Assembly (NCBI GenBank): GCA_036159515.1
Contig: JAYYEV010000002.1
Span: 25,587-89,586, forward strand
DNA length: 64,000 nt
Origin: GCA-002727735 sp036159515
Lineage (GTDB): Bacteria; Bacteroidota; Bacteroidia; Flavobacteriales_D; Parvicellaceae
Reading direction: 5' to 3'
The notes below the pieces were generated by a model. That model ran no database searches. It was not told the DNA's origin and saw only the letters and a list, made by a program, of their open reading frames with translations. The position numbers and the translations under genes were made by a program. Each line of letters opens with the position of its first letter. Position 1 is the first letter of the stretch. Below are positions 46,434-55,290 of the stretch, one piece after another.

Positions 46434-47778
46434 AATAGGACTTGTAATTGTAGTTTCTTTTCATTTTGTGTTGGGGCAACAAGTAAATACATCTCCTTTT
46501 TCAAGGTATGGAGTTGGTGAGATAAATAATGTTTTGTCGGCTTCTTATTTAGGATTTAGTAATAGTTCAATTGCATTTAGTGACCCTCAATTTATTAACA
46601 TTTCTAATCCAGCTTCCTACTCTAGAATGCGAAAGCATAATCCCTTATTTGATGTTACTATTTCTGGTAAATCAGCAAATTATAATTCTAATTATAATGG
46701 AAATTTAAATTCATCTTCTGGAACTAATCTTGGCTTAAATAACATGTACCTTGGTTTACCTATCTCCCAAAAGTGGGGTGCTGTTATCGGGGTTAATACA
46801 TATTCTTCTCAAGGCTATGAAGTATCATCCACATTTTCTGTAGATTCTTCACAAGTATCAAACGTTTTTCAAGGAGATGGGACCGTAAATCGAATATTTT
46901 TAGGAACTGGTTTAGATTTAGTTAATAGAGGTGACTCGGTTACTTTTTCAATAGGAGGTAATGCCTCGTACATGTTTGGTAACTTAGAAAGATTAAGTTC
47001 AGTAGAATTCAGCAATCCGAATACATATAACAGCAGGATTCAATACAGATCTTCAATTAGTGGCTGGTTATTTGATGGAGGTGTTCAATTTATGAAGAGA
47101 ATAACATCAAGAAAAAAGAATAAGATATACCTAAGAATGGGAGCCCATTATTCATTAGGTGCTGAATGGCAAACTTCTAATGATTATTTCGCATACACTT
47201 TTACCTATAATTTTGGTGTTCAGGAAATCCCAAAAGACACCCTTTCATCGCGAGAAAATCTAGATGGAAGTTTTTCAATTCCTGAAAAGATGACTTTTGG
47301 AGTTGGTATTGGAAAAAACAAGCAAGATAGAAGTAGTTGGGATTTAGCATTTCAATATGAAATCAGAGATTGGACTACATTTCAGGAATCCAATTCGATT
47401 GAGTCATGGACTTCCCCCCAGTTAGGGACTAGTAACAAGATGTCATTTGGTTTTAGATGGACTCCAAATTTAGATTTTGCCAATAGCAGTAAATCTGTTT
47501 TTTCAAAATCTACTTACAGCATTGGAGGACATCAATCTATGTCATACATTTTAATAGATGAACTTAATTTAGACCATTATGGCATAAATTTTGGTCTAAC
47601 TGTACCGTTGCTAAGTTCAAGATCCTTTTCTACCATGAACCTTGGGGTAGAATTAGGGAAACTTGGAGACTTAAACAATGTGAATATTGAGGAAAACTAT
47701 ATTAATTTTGCAATCGGTTTTACCATGGCGCCAGATACTAGGTACGATCGATGGTTTAGAAAAAGACAATATGATTAG
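46420..47778 (+). CDS. Putative outer-membrane beta-barrel protein
   Basis: A 452-residue exported protein (IGLVIVVSFHFVLGQQ). The mature start NTSPFSRYGVGEINNVLSASYLG-type residues followed by many alternating amphipathic strands (SFGFRWTPNLDF, SMNLGVELGKLGD-like) suggest a FadL- or PorV-like barrel, but I cannot name the family. It overlaps coaX by 14 nt. The cluster context (TPR, LptC) suggests an envelope role. Confidence 0.75.
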   Translation: MLRFKIGLVIVVSFHFVLGQQVNTSPFSRYGVGEINNVLSASYLGFSNSSIAFSDPQFINISNPASYSRMRKHNPLFDVTISGKSANYNSNYNGNLNSSSGTNLGLNNMYLGLPISQKWGAVIGVNTYSSQGYEVSSTFSVDSSQVSNVFQGDGTVNRIFLGTGLDLVNRGDSVTFSIGGNASYMFGNLERLSSVEFSNPNTYNSRIQYRSSISGWLFDGGVQFMKRITSRKKNKIYLRMGAHYSLGAEWQTSNDYFAYTFTYNFGVQEIPKDTLSSRENLDGSFSIPEKMTFGVGIGKNKQDRSSWDLAFQYEIRDWTTFQESNSIESWTSPQLGTSNKMSFGFRWTPNLDFANSSKSVFSKSTYSIGGHQSMSYILIDELNLDHYGINFGLTVPLLSSRSFSTMNLGVELGKLGDLNNVNIEENYINFAIGFTMAPDTRYDRWFRKRQYD

Positions 47779-47788
47779 AATTAATAAC

Positions 47789-49096
47789 ATGAAGAATACA
47801 TTACTATTAGGTGTTTTTTTATTGATACAATCTGCATTTTTTGCACAAGATTGTAAAAACCAGTCTACTGACAATTATGGAGAAGACAGTGTAAATTGCA
47901 GAAAAAACTTTGCCTTATATACAGGTTATTTGAAGCAAAAAAATTACCAAGACGCTGCTATTTTTTGGACTAAAACACAACAGAGGTGTCCTCAATTGAA
48001 ATCAAATTTATACGCAAATGGTGCTTACATATACAAGCAACTAGTCAAAAGCAAAAAGAAGGCGAAATCTACTGATGCAAACACATATAAAGATTCGCTC
48101 TATTTGGTGTATGATAATTGGTTTGAAAATTTTGGATTTTGCAACAAGACAAAAGTGTCGTTAGCTAAGGATATTATTTACATAAATGATCAAAAAAAGT
48201 TTCCTAAAGCCTATTCGCTTTATAAAGAAGTCATTGATAGTGAGCCTCAGATAATTACTTCTACTGATGTGAAATACTTCTTTGTCTATACGGGAATGTA
48301 CATGTTAAAAACAGGTAAAATTGAGTGTGAGGAATTTTTATCTAATTACGAGACCCTATCAGCTATTTGTGACAACAATATTTCAAAAGGAAATAAAGTT
48401 GAAAAATTCACAAATGTTCAGAATATAATGGATAAAAAACTAGGTGAAACACCCTGTGCTAGCTGTGAAAAACTAGAAGAAATTTATACAGTTAAATACG
48501 ATAATAATAAGGAGGATATGGATCAGGTCCGAAAAATATTTTCCAGCTTAAGCAACAATAAATGTACAGAATCAAAACTGTATCTTACACTGTTAGACAA
48601 GGTGTTGAATGACCCAAATAACCCTCCTACATCAAAAGATTTATACAGTGCAGCTATTTCGGATTACAGAAGAAAAGATTTTTCAAAAGCGGAAGAAAGA
48701 TTAAACCGTGCATTATCTATTTCTGAAGACGAAGCGCAAAACCAAAAGACATATGAAATTTTATATGACATTGCTTTCAATAAGAAACAATATAAAAAAG
48801 GCTTTAATGTGGCTGGGAAATTATCAGACCAGTGTGCGATGAATGATAAAAAAGCAAGAATTATTGCAGCTAGTTCATCAAATTTTGGCAATAGCGCATT
48901 AAATAAGAGCTTGATTTACTGTTTAGCTCTGGAATACGCATCTAAATCCTGTGGCAAAACATCTTCAGCTGCGTTAAACAGTTGGAAAGGTCAGTTACTT
49001 CCTAAGAGTGAACTTATTATGCTAGATATTAAGAGTGGAAGTAGCCAACCAGTTCCTTTTTGGGGGCAATATGTTGAACTTAAAACTAGGGATTGA
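47789..49096 (+). CDS. Exported TPR-like protein
   Basis: Start chosen at ATG 47789, which begins a clear signal peptide (MKNTLLLGVFLLIQSAFFAQ) 10 nt after the previous stop; ATG 47771 is an alternative and earlier frame is shadow. The mature protein of about 416 residues is helical, with TPR-like pairs around YTGYLKQKNYQDAAIFW, FPKAYSLYKEVI and DYRRKDFSKAEERLNRAL. Eight or more Cys residues are spread along it. Function unknown; probably a periplasmic scaffold for the outer-membrane and LPS genes around it. Confidence 0.82.
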   Translation: MKNTLLLGVFLLIQSAFFAQDCKNQSTDNYGEDSVNCRKNFALYTGYLKQKNYQDAAIFWTKTQQRCPQLKSNLYANGAYIYKQLVKSKKKAKSTDANTYKDSLYLVYDNWFENFGFCNKTKVSLAKDIIYINDQKKFPKAYSLYKEVIDSEPQIITSTDVKYFFVYTGMYMLKTGKIECEEFLSNYETLSAICDNNISKGNKVEKFTNVQNIMDKKLGETPCASCEKLEEIYTVKYDNNKEDMDQVRKIFSSLSNNKCTESKLYLTLLDKVLNDPNNPPTSKDLYSAAISDYRRKDFSKAEERLNRALSISEDEAQNQKTYEILYDIAFNKKQYKKGFNVAGKLSDQCAMNDKKARIIAASSSNFGNSALNKSLIYCLALEYASKSCGKTSSAALNSWKGQLLPKSELIMLDIKSGSSQPVPFWGQYVELKTRD

Positions 49097-49653
49097 GCAT
49101 TTACAATAAGTCAATAATTTTTCCATTATTTTTTTTATTCATTATTACCTCTTGCTCATCACCAGAAAAACAGTTGGTGTTGAATACGGAAGTTGCATCT
49201 GATGTTTTCTCTGAAACGGCTATGGGTGTAACATTAAATTTTTCAGAGCTTGGTCAATCAAAACTAATGTTAAAGGCTCCTAAATTGGTTCGATTTGAAG
49301 ATGAAGAAAATCAGCTAATTATGGAGTGCCCAACTGGTCTTGAATTGACTTTTTTTGATTCTCTAAAAAATATAGAATCTGTTCTTACAGCAGATTATGG
49401 GAAATTATTTACGCAAAATCAATTGTTAGATGTTCAAGAAAATGTGGTTTTTCACAATCAAAAACAAGACACTTTATTCGCTATAGAATTGCTAATTGAT
49501 TTTGCAAAAGACAGTATTTACTCAAAAAATGAAGTAACTTTTTCCAATATTGAGGGTAGAATTACAGGAAATTCGTTAAAGGCAAATAGTAATTTTACTT
49601 TTTTTGAGCTTTCTGATATTTCAGAAAGTCATGTAAATTATAAAATGGAATAA
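49093..49653 (+). CDS. lptC: LPS export protein LptC (lipoprotein form)
   Basis: A 186-residue protein starting at TTG 49093, which overlaps the preceding TGA. The N-terminus has a lipobox (LFIITSC). The mature part shows the OstA/LptC beta-jellyroll: LVRFEDEENQLIMECPTGLELTFFD in pieces, LTADYGKLFTQNQLLDVQENVVF, then SNIEGRITGNSL. LptC hands LPS from LptB2FG to the periplasmic bridge. A lipid-anchored form replaces the membrane helix of proteobacterial LptC. Confidence 0.87.
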   Translation: MSIYNKSIIFPLFFLFIITSCSSPEKQLVLNTEVASDVFSETAMGVTLNFSELGQSKLMLKAPKLVRFEDEENQLIMECPTGLELTFFDSLKNIESVLTADYGKLFTQNQLLDVQENVVFHNQKQDTLFAIELLIDFAKDSIYSKNEVTFSNIEGRITGNSLKANSNFTFFELSDISESHVNYKME

Positions 49654-49871
49654 TGGATTTAACTAAAAAAATAAACAAGTTTGCAGAACGATTCTGGTTA
49701 GTAATTGCTGTTTGCTCTACAGTGGCTGTAGTTGTATTCAGGTTCATTGATGGTTATTTTAATCAATATTACTTATTACTTGTCCCATTTACTTGGGGTA
49801 TATATTTAGTACGTAGGGGTTTGCGGATTAGGTTAAATAGAGTTAGTTCACAAAAAGACCATAAGAAATAA
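49653..49871 (+). CDS. Small two-helix membrane protein
   Basis: A 72-residue protein coupled to lptC by TAATG. Two hydrophobic helices (about 14-31 and 37-52) are separated by FIDGYFNQ, and the C-terminus is basic (RRGLRIRLNR). I do not recognise the family. Position between lptC and a CNNM transporter suggests a conserved accessory membrane protein. Confidence 0.75.
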   Translation: MDLTKKINKFAERFWLVIAVCSTVAVVVFRFIDGYFNQYYLLLVPFTWGIYLVRRGLRIRLNRVSSQKDHKK

Positions 49872-51146
49872 ATGTCCATTTTACTTTTATTTTCTTTCGT
49901 TCTTCTTTCACTTTTATGTTCTGCTTTTTTTTCAGGTATGGAAATTGCCTTTATTTCCTCCAACAAGTTGAAAATGGAGCTAGATAACAATAAAGGGGAA
50001 ATAGGTGCAAAGGTTCTTTCTTATTTTAGTGATAAGCCGGCTTGGTTTATTGCGACCATGCTTGTAGGTAATAATATAGCATTAGTTATATATACTCTAT
50101 ATATGGCTGTGTTATTAGATCCTTTTTTGATGGCTGCTGGTCTTGGGTCTTCTTCTATTTTATTATTACAGACTATTTTTTCCACCATCTTCATTTTAAT
50201 TTTTGCTGAATTCTTACCAAAAGCCATTTTTAGGTTAAATCCTAATTTCATACTAAAACTTTTTAGTGGAATTCTATTGGTATTCTATATTTTGTTATGG
50301 CCTATAACAGCGCTTGTAGTATCTCTCACTAAAGTCATTTTACGTTTTTTTGGTAAAGAAGATGGAAGTGACGAAAAGGTGAGTTTTAAAAAAACAGATT
50401 TAGATCAGTATTTAGAAGAACTCAAAAATGACTTGGATGAGGATGAGGAAATGGAACATGATGTGAAGATATTTCACAATGCACTTGGATTTTCGGAAAT
50501 CATAGCAAGAGATTGTATGATTCCTAGAAATGAAATTGTGGCACTTGAGATAAATGAAACCATTGAAGAATTAAAGTCACAATTTTTAAATACAGGATTT
50601 TCAAGGATTTTAATCTTTAAAGAAAATATAGATAATATTATTGGATACGTACATAGTACCGCTTTATTCAAGTCACCAGAAAATATAAAATCCGCATTAA
50701 TGCCAGTTGGTATAATACCAGAAGCAATGGCAGCTAATTATATTTTAGAAGATTTTATAGCTAAAAACAGAAATTTAGCGATTGTGGTGGATGAATTTGG
50801 CGGCACATCAGGTATTGTTACCATGGAAGATATTATTGAAGAGATTTTTGGAGAAATAGATGATGAACATGATCAAGAACTCTATATCCAAAAGAAATTA
50901 TCATCTAATGAATTCGTTTTCTCTGCCCGTTTAGAAATTGATATGATTAATGAAAAATACAGGTTGGGACTTCCAGAAAAAGAAGAGTATGAGACTCTTG
51001 GAGGGTTAATTATTGATATTGCTGAGACGATCCCTCAAAAAGGAGATGAATACCAAATTGATGATTTTTATTTTAAGATCCTAGAAGTTGAAGAGACAAA
51101 AATTGTAAAGGTATACGTAAAAGTAGATGAAGAAAAATTTAATTAA
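49872..51146 (+). CDS. CNNM/CorC-family (DUF21-CBS-HlyC) transporter
   Basis: A 424-residue protein. Residues 1-190 are the DUF21/CNNM membrane domain (CSAFFSGMEIAFISSNKLK at the start). A CBS pair spans about 205-330, including the MIPRNEIVAL start and LAIVVDEFGGTSGIVTMEDI. A CorC_HlyC domain closes the protein (FVFSARLEIDMINEKY, GDEYQIDDFYFKI). Family members move or sense Mg2+ or Na+; gliding protein GldE is a relative, but the gld context is absent. It starts one base after the stop of the small membrane protein. Confidence 0.9.
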   Translation: MSILLLFSFVLLSLLCSAFFSGMEIAFISSNKLKMELDNNKGEIGAKVLSYFSDKPAWFIATMLVGNNIALVIYTLYMAVLLDPFLMAAGLGSSSILLLQTIFSTIFILIFAEFLPKAIFRLNPNFILKLFSGILLVFYILLWPITALVVSLTKVILRFFGKEDGSDEKVSFKKTDLDQYLEELKNDLDEDEEMEHDVKIFHNALGFSEIIARDCMIPRNEIVALEINETIEELKSQFLNTGFSRILIFKENIDNIIGYVHSTALFKSPENIKSALMPVGIIPEAMAANYILEDFIAKNRNLAIVVDEFGGTSGIVTMEDIIEEIFGEIDDEHDQELYIQKKLSSNEFVFSARLEIDMINEKYRLGLPEKEEYETLGGLIIDIAETIPQKGDEYQIDDFYFKILEVEETKIVKVYVKVDEEKFN

Positions 51147-52347
51147 ATACCTTTTTCATTAATAATCTTCCAGGTAAATAGGACGACATAAGACCCACTA
51201 TTGTTAGAACGGAAAGTAAGAAGAATAGATCACTTATTTTGACTACGATAGGCCAATATTCTAATGAAGCGTCATTAAGTTTAATAAGCTTGAACTCTAT
51301 TTGAACATAACAAATAAATAATCCAATTAATAACCCTAAGAAGCTTCCAAATAAGCTTATGAGTAGCCCTTCCTTAAAAAAGATATTTCTTATTATATTT
51401 TGATTACAACCTAAAGAAGATAATGTGAAGATATCTTTCTTTTTGTCGATGATAAGCATGGTAATGGATGAGGTGATTGTAAATGAAGATAATAAGAGTA
51501 CAAATATAAGTATGGCCATAACCATCCACTTTTCAGTATCATTTGCAGCATAAATAAGTTTATTCTTTTCCTCATGAGAGTTAGCCATAAGATGCGGAAA
51601 TTGTTTTTTGATATCCTCTTTAATGTTGTAGATATAGTCCATGTTTTCTACATAAATTAAAATAGATGAAGCCCCATTATTACATTTAAAAATTTTGTTT
51701 GCTTCTTCGTAATCTATTATGGCAGTTGATTCGTCTATGTCAGGATTTACAGAAAACACACCATTTAGAATGAAGTGATTTTGTCTTAAGATATCTTGAT
51801 TTTGGACTGAAATTTTTTGGTTTTTATCTACAGAATACAATGAAATTTCAGACATGAAATTTTGGTTCAGATCTACTTGTAATTGATGTTGAAGACCGTA
51901 ACCTAAAATAATTCCGGGGAAAGACTTAAAATATAAATCTGCTTTCCCCTGAGTAAGATCATTTCCCCAATTTTGCTTTTTAAATAAAACGCTATCCAAT
52001 CCAAGTACAGTTGCTGCCACCCATCTCTTGTTGTATTTTAACATGGCTGTTTCTTGAACTTGTTTAAAATACTTTATGTCGTTTTTATACTCTTTTAAAT
52101 ATGAAAAAATGGGATCATCTGCATTTATGGTTTTTCCTCTTTCGGGTTCTATGTACAGGTTAGCAGCATGCCTTCCGTACATATCTTCAACGTACTCTTG
52201 TATACCATTAAATGCACTTAATATAATAACTAGAGCTGCGGCGCTAATACATATTCCAAGGAAGGAAATGAAAGAAATAACGTTAATAATATTTCTTGAT
52301 TTTTTCGAAAAAAGATATCGCTTAGCTATAAATGTAGAGACATTCAC
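51139..52347 (-). CDS. LolC/LolE-like ABC transporter permease
   Basis: A 402-residue FtsX/MacB-superfamily permease starting at GTG 52347. Layout: N-terminal helix (about 20-42), a large periplasmic domain (about 45-265), then three helices (near 275-295, 325-345 and 372-392). FIAKRYLFSKKSRNIINVIS and the coupling loop FTLSSLGCNQNIIRNIFFKEG match lipoprotein-releasing LolC/E proteins. The ATPase LolD is not adjacent. It lies 32 nt after dprA, probably in one operon, and its end overlaps the CNNM gene by 8 nt. Confidence 0.9.
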   Translation of the reverse strand: MNVSTFIAKRYLFSKKSRNIINVISFISFLGICISAAALVIILSAFNGIQEYVEDMYGRHAANLYIEPERGKTINADDPIFSYLKEYKNDIKYFKQVQETAMLKYNKRWVAATVLGLDSVLFKKQNWGNDLTQGKADLYFKSFPGIILGYGLQHQLQVDLNQNFMSEISLYSVDKNQKISVQNQDILRQNHFILNGVFSVNPDIDESTAIIDYEEANKIFKCNNGASSILIYVENMDYIYNIKEDIKKQFPHLMANSHEEKNKLIYAANDTEKWMVMAILIFVLLLSSFTITSSITMLIIDKKKDIFTLSSLGCNQNIIRNIFFKEGLLISLFGSFLGLLIGLFICYVQIEFKLIKLNDASLEYWPIVVKISDLFFLLSVLTIVGLMSSYLPGRLLMKKVFN

Positions 52348-52379
52348 TATTGCTAATCTAGTTAATCATTTCATCATAA

Positions 52380-53417
52380 TTACGATGTAACATAATAATT
52401 ACCTGGTTTTTTTATGATAAGCTGATCTAACTCCATTTGTGTAAGAAGAGCATATAGTTTGGAAGGGTAAAATTTAAGATGTGTAGCCATTTGATCTGCA
52501 TGTACAGGTTGATTATCCTCTAAAAATGATATCACCCTTTTTTCTTCCCTAGATAAACCTTTTTTTGTATGAATTTCAGCACGACATGCAATTGGTTGTA
52601 ATTCCTCTGTTATTTGTTTAAAGTCTTGTAATAAAATGGCAAGATTATTTTTTATTAGATGGTTACAGCCTTCAGAAGACGGACAATTAATATTCCCAGG
52701 CACTGCATAAATTTCTCGGTCATAACTTCCCGCAATTTGTGCTGTAATCAAACTACCCCCTTTCTTTTTTGACTCTACCACAATGGTGCTTTGGCTTATT
52801 CCTGCGATGATTCTGTTTCTTTTTGGGAAGCTATATCTAGTTGGCTTATTTCTTGGAGGAAACTCTGAAATGACTGCCCCCATTTCCAAAATTTTTTCTA
52901 TTTCTTTTAAATGACTTTTTGGATAAATATGAAGATGACCACTGCCTAAAACAGCAAAATTAGGAATATTGAGGTCAATGGCTTTTCTATGGGCACTGAT
53001 ATCTATTCCATACGCTAATCCGCTTACAATACCTACTTTAAATCCTTTTAGTGATTCTACGATTTGGTTTGTGATTTCCAGTCCATATCTCGTATTACTC
53101 CTAGTGCCTACTAAACTAATACAAGGTATTTCATTAGTGTTTTTTTTGCCTTTTTGATAAAGAACATGAGGTCGGTCAACACAATTTAAAAGGAGTTTAG
53201 GGTACTGTTTATCATATTGATTAGTGACCTGTATATTGTTTTTAAAACAATCTTCTATAATTTGATCAGCTTTATCTAATATTTGGTTAGAGTTAAATCT
53301 ATATTTCAGGGTAATTTTTTGAAATAGCTCTTCCTCATTTTGATTAAGTAATGTTAATTCATTAAGAACTTTTGCAGATAATCCTTTGACGAGCGTTAAT
53401 GCAATGGAATATTTCAT
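52380..53417 (-). CDS. dprA: DNA-processing protein DprA
   Basis: A 345-residue DprA. The Rossmann-like core shows LVGTRSNTRYG, VSGLAYGIDISAHRKAI, VLGSGHLHIYP, SEFPPRNKPTRYSFPKRNRIIAG in parts, and VVESKKKGGSLITAQIA. A C-terminal winged-helix domain (about 280-340) follows. DprA loads RecA onto incoming single-stranded DNA in natural transformation. A short N-terminal helical region precedes the core. It diverges from rimP across 132 nt. Confidence 0.95.
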   Translation of the reverse strand: MKYSIALTLVKGLSAKVLNELTLLNQNEEELFQKITLKYRFNSNQILDKADQIIEDCFKNNIQVTNQYDKQYPKLLLNCVDRPHVLYQKGKKNTNEIPCISLVGTRSNTRYGLEITNQIVESLKGFKVGIVSGLAYGIDISAHRKAIDLNIPNFAVLGSGHLHIYPKSHLKEIEKILEMGAVISEFPPRNKPTRYSFPKRNRIIAGISQSTIVVESKKKGGSLITAQIAGSYDREIYAVPGNINCPSSEGCNHLIKNNLAILLQDFKQITEELQPIACRAEIHTKKGLSREEKRVISFLEDNQPVHADQMATHLKFYPSKLYALLTQMELDQLIIKKPGNYYVTS

Positions 53418-53462
53418 AAATATTAAATCAAGTAGAATAGGACATAGTTTTTTTACGTTTTA

Positions 53463-53493
53463 TTTGTCAATCCCGTATTATAGATTACATTTG
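53463..53493 (+). promoter_or_regulatory. Strong promoter of rimP-nusA-infB
   Basis: TTTG (53463-53466), a 19-nt spacer, then TACATTTG (53486-53493): a full match to the Bacteroidota -33 TTTG / -7 TAnnTTTG pattern. Predicted transcription start is near 53497-53500, giving a leader of about 50 nt that holds the hairpin below. Confidence 0.75.
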
Positions 53494-53512
53494 TAGCGTA
53501 TTTAACAATTGA

Positions 53513-53547
53513 GAGGGGACGCGGGGACGCAAGTCCCCTCTTTTTTT
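53513..53547 (+). promoter_or_regulatory. rimP leader hairpin with terminator-like T run
   Basis: GAGGGGAC (53513-53520) can pair with GTCCCCTC (53533-53540), followed by seven T, ending 3 nt before the rimP ATG. The octamer GGGGACGC occurs twice in tandem (53515-53530), so the second copy can instead form GGGGAC-GCAA-GTCCCC with a GNRA tetraloop. The two structures exclude each other. Position between promoter and first gene suggests an attenuator of the operon that encodes NusA. Confidence 0.75.
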
Positions 53548-53549
53548 AC

Positions 53550-54020
53550 ATGATAGCGAAAGAAAAAGTGATAGCATTAGCAGAAGAACGTATTCAAGAA
53601 TTGAATAATGACAACTATTTAGTACAGGTTACTGTCACCAACAAGAACCAGATTAAAGTAATTATGGATAATCTTTACAGTGGTGTTAGTATTAAAGATT
53701 GTATGAGTGTTAGTAGAAACATTGAGCATAACCTTGATCGTACTGTAGAAGATTTTCAGCTTGAAGTAACTTCTCCAGGTCTTGATCAACCATTTTTTGT
53801 AGAACAACAGTATATCAAAAATATTGGCAGGAATGTCAGCGTGACCACGTTAGAAAATCAAATCTTTTCTGGAGAATTATTAGCCGTTAATGAAAATGAT
53901 ATTTCTATACAAGAACATGTAAAACCAAAAAACAATAAATCAAAAAAAATGATTCCGGGTAACACCATATTCATTGAAAAATCAAAAATTAAAGAAAGTA
54001 AACTAATAATATCTATTTAA
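53550..54020 (+). CDS. rimP: Ribosome maturation factor RimP
   Basis: A 156-residue RimP needed for 30S subunit assembly. Signs are VTVTNKNQIKVIMDN, SIKDCMSVSRNIEHNLDR, and the signature LEVTSPGLDQPF, followed by a C-terminal SH3-like domain. It is first of rimP-nusA-infB, an order conserved in most bacteria; nusA starts 10 nt later. Confidence 0.95.
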   Translation: MIAKEKVIALAEERIQELNNDNYLVQVTVTNKNQIKVIMDNLYSGVSIKDCMSVSRNIEHNLDRTVEDFQLEVTSPGLDQPFFVEQQYIKNIGRNVSVTTLENQIFSGELLAVNENDISIQEHVKPKNNKSKKMIPGNTIFIEKSKIKESKLIISI

Positions 54021-54030
54021 ATAAATATAT

Positions 54031-55266
54031 ATGAACGCAATAGATTTAATCGACTCATTCACCGAATTCAAAGAGCTCAAAAACATTGATAGAGTAACTA
54101 TGATGAGAATTGTAGAAGACGTCTTTAGAACCACCCTAAAGAGAAAATATGGGTCAGATGATAACGTAGATGTCATTATTAACCCTGATAAAGGGGACTT
54201 AGAAATATGGCTTAGTAGAGAAATTGTAAAGGATGTTGATCTTGAAGATGAAGGGACCCAAATTAAATTATCGGAAGCTTTAAAAATAGAACCTGATTTT
54301 GAAATTGGAGAAGAAGTTTCTCAAGAAATTAAAGTAGAAGATTTTGGGAGAAGAAACATATTAGCACTAAGACAGAATTTGGTTGCAAAAGTACTTGAGC
54401 TTGAGAAAGACGGTATTTATCAAAAATACAAGGAGAGGGTAGGCGACATTGTGAATGGGGAAGTGTATCAAATTTGGAAGAGAGAAATTTTAGTGCTTGA
54501 TGATGATGGAAACGAATTGATTTTGCCAAAATCTGAGCAAATCCCATCGGACTATTTCAGAAAAGGGGATACCATAAGAGCAGTTGTAGCTAAAGTAGAT
54601 TTAAGAAATAATAATCCAGTTATTATATTATCTAGAACAGCTCCCGAGTTTTTGGCAAGGCTATTTGAGCAAGAAGTGCCAGAAGTATTTGATGGATTAA
54701 TAACTATCAAAAAAATTGTAAGAAATCCTGGTGAAAGAGCAAAAGTCGCTGTGGAATCTTATGACGACAGAATCGATCCTGTAGGCGCTTGTGTGGGGAT
54801 GAATGGAACCAGAATACATGGTATAGTAAGAGAGTTAAGAAATGAAAATATTGACGTTATCCCATGGACAAACAATATGCAATTATTAATACAAAGATCG
54901 CTAAATCCGGCAAAAATAACCAACATGGATATCAATGATGATGAAATGAGGGTTGAAGTTTTTCTAAAACCTGATGAAGTTTCAAAAGCGATAGGAAAAG
55001 GAGGTCATAATATAAAATTAGCTTCTAAGCTAACAGGTTATGAAATAGATGTTTATCGAGAAGGAGCAGAAGATATTGATGATGTAGATTTAGATGAATT
55101 CTCTGATGAAATTGATGGTTGGATTATAGATGAATTGAAAGCAATAGGTTGTGATTCTGCTAAAAGTGTATTAGAAATTGGAGTGGAAGATTTAGTAAAA
55201 AGAACTGATCTAGAGGAAGAAACAATTGAAGAAATTGTCAAAATATTAAATTCAGAATTTGAATAA
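54031..55266 (+). CDS. nusA: Transcription termination/antitermination factor NusA
   Basis: A 411-residue NusA: N-terminal RNA-polymerase-binding domain, S1 domain (VGDIVNGEVYQIWKREILVL near 140), two KH domains (VGACVGMNGTRIHGIVREL and KAIGKGGHNIKLASKLTG), and a short acidic C-terminal segment with a helical repeat (LEIGVEDLVKRTDLEEETIEE in parts). It controls pausing and termination; feedback on its own leader hairpin is plausible. Confidence 0.96.
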   Translation: MNAIDLIDSFTEFKELKNIDRVTMMRIVEDVFRTTLKRKYGSDDNVDVIINPDKGDLEIWLSREIVKDVDLEDEGTQIKLSEALKIEPDFEIGEEVSQEIKVEDFGRRNILALRQNLVAKVLELEKDGIYQKYKERVGDIVNGEVYQIWKREILVLDDDGNELILPKSEQIPSDYFRKGDTIRAVVAKVDLRNNNPVIILSRTAPEFLARLFEQEVPEVFDGLITIKKIVRNPGERAKVAVESYDDRIDPVGACVGMNGTRIHGIVRELRNENIDVIPWTNNMQLLIQRSLNPAKITNMDINDDEMRVEVFLKPDEVSKAIGKGGHNIKLASKLTGYEIDVYREGAEDIDDVDLDEFSDEIDGWIIDELKAIGCDSAKSVLEIGVEDLVKRTDLEEETIEEIVKILNSEFE

Positions 55267-55290
55267 ATAAAGTAAGAAAGTGAACCAGTT

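Noticed and set aside
53513..53547. Terminator of dprA
   Set aside because: dprA runs the other way; the hairpin lies downstream of the rimP promoter and just before rimP.
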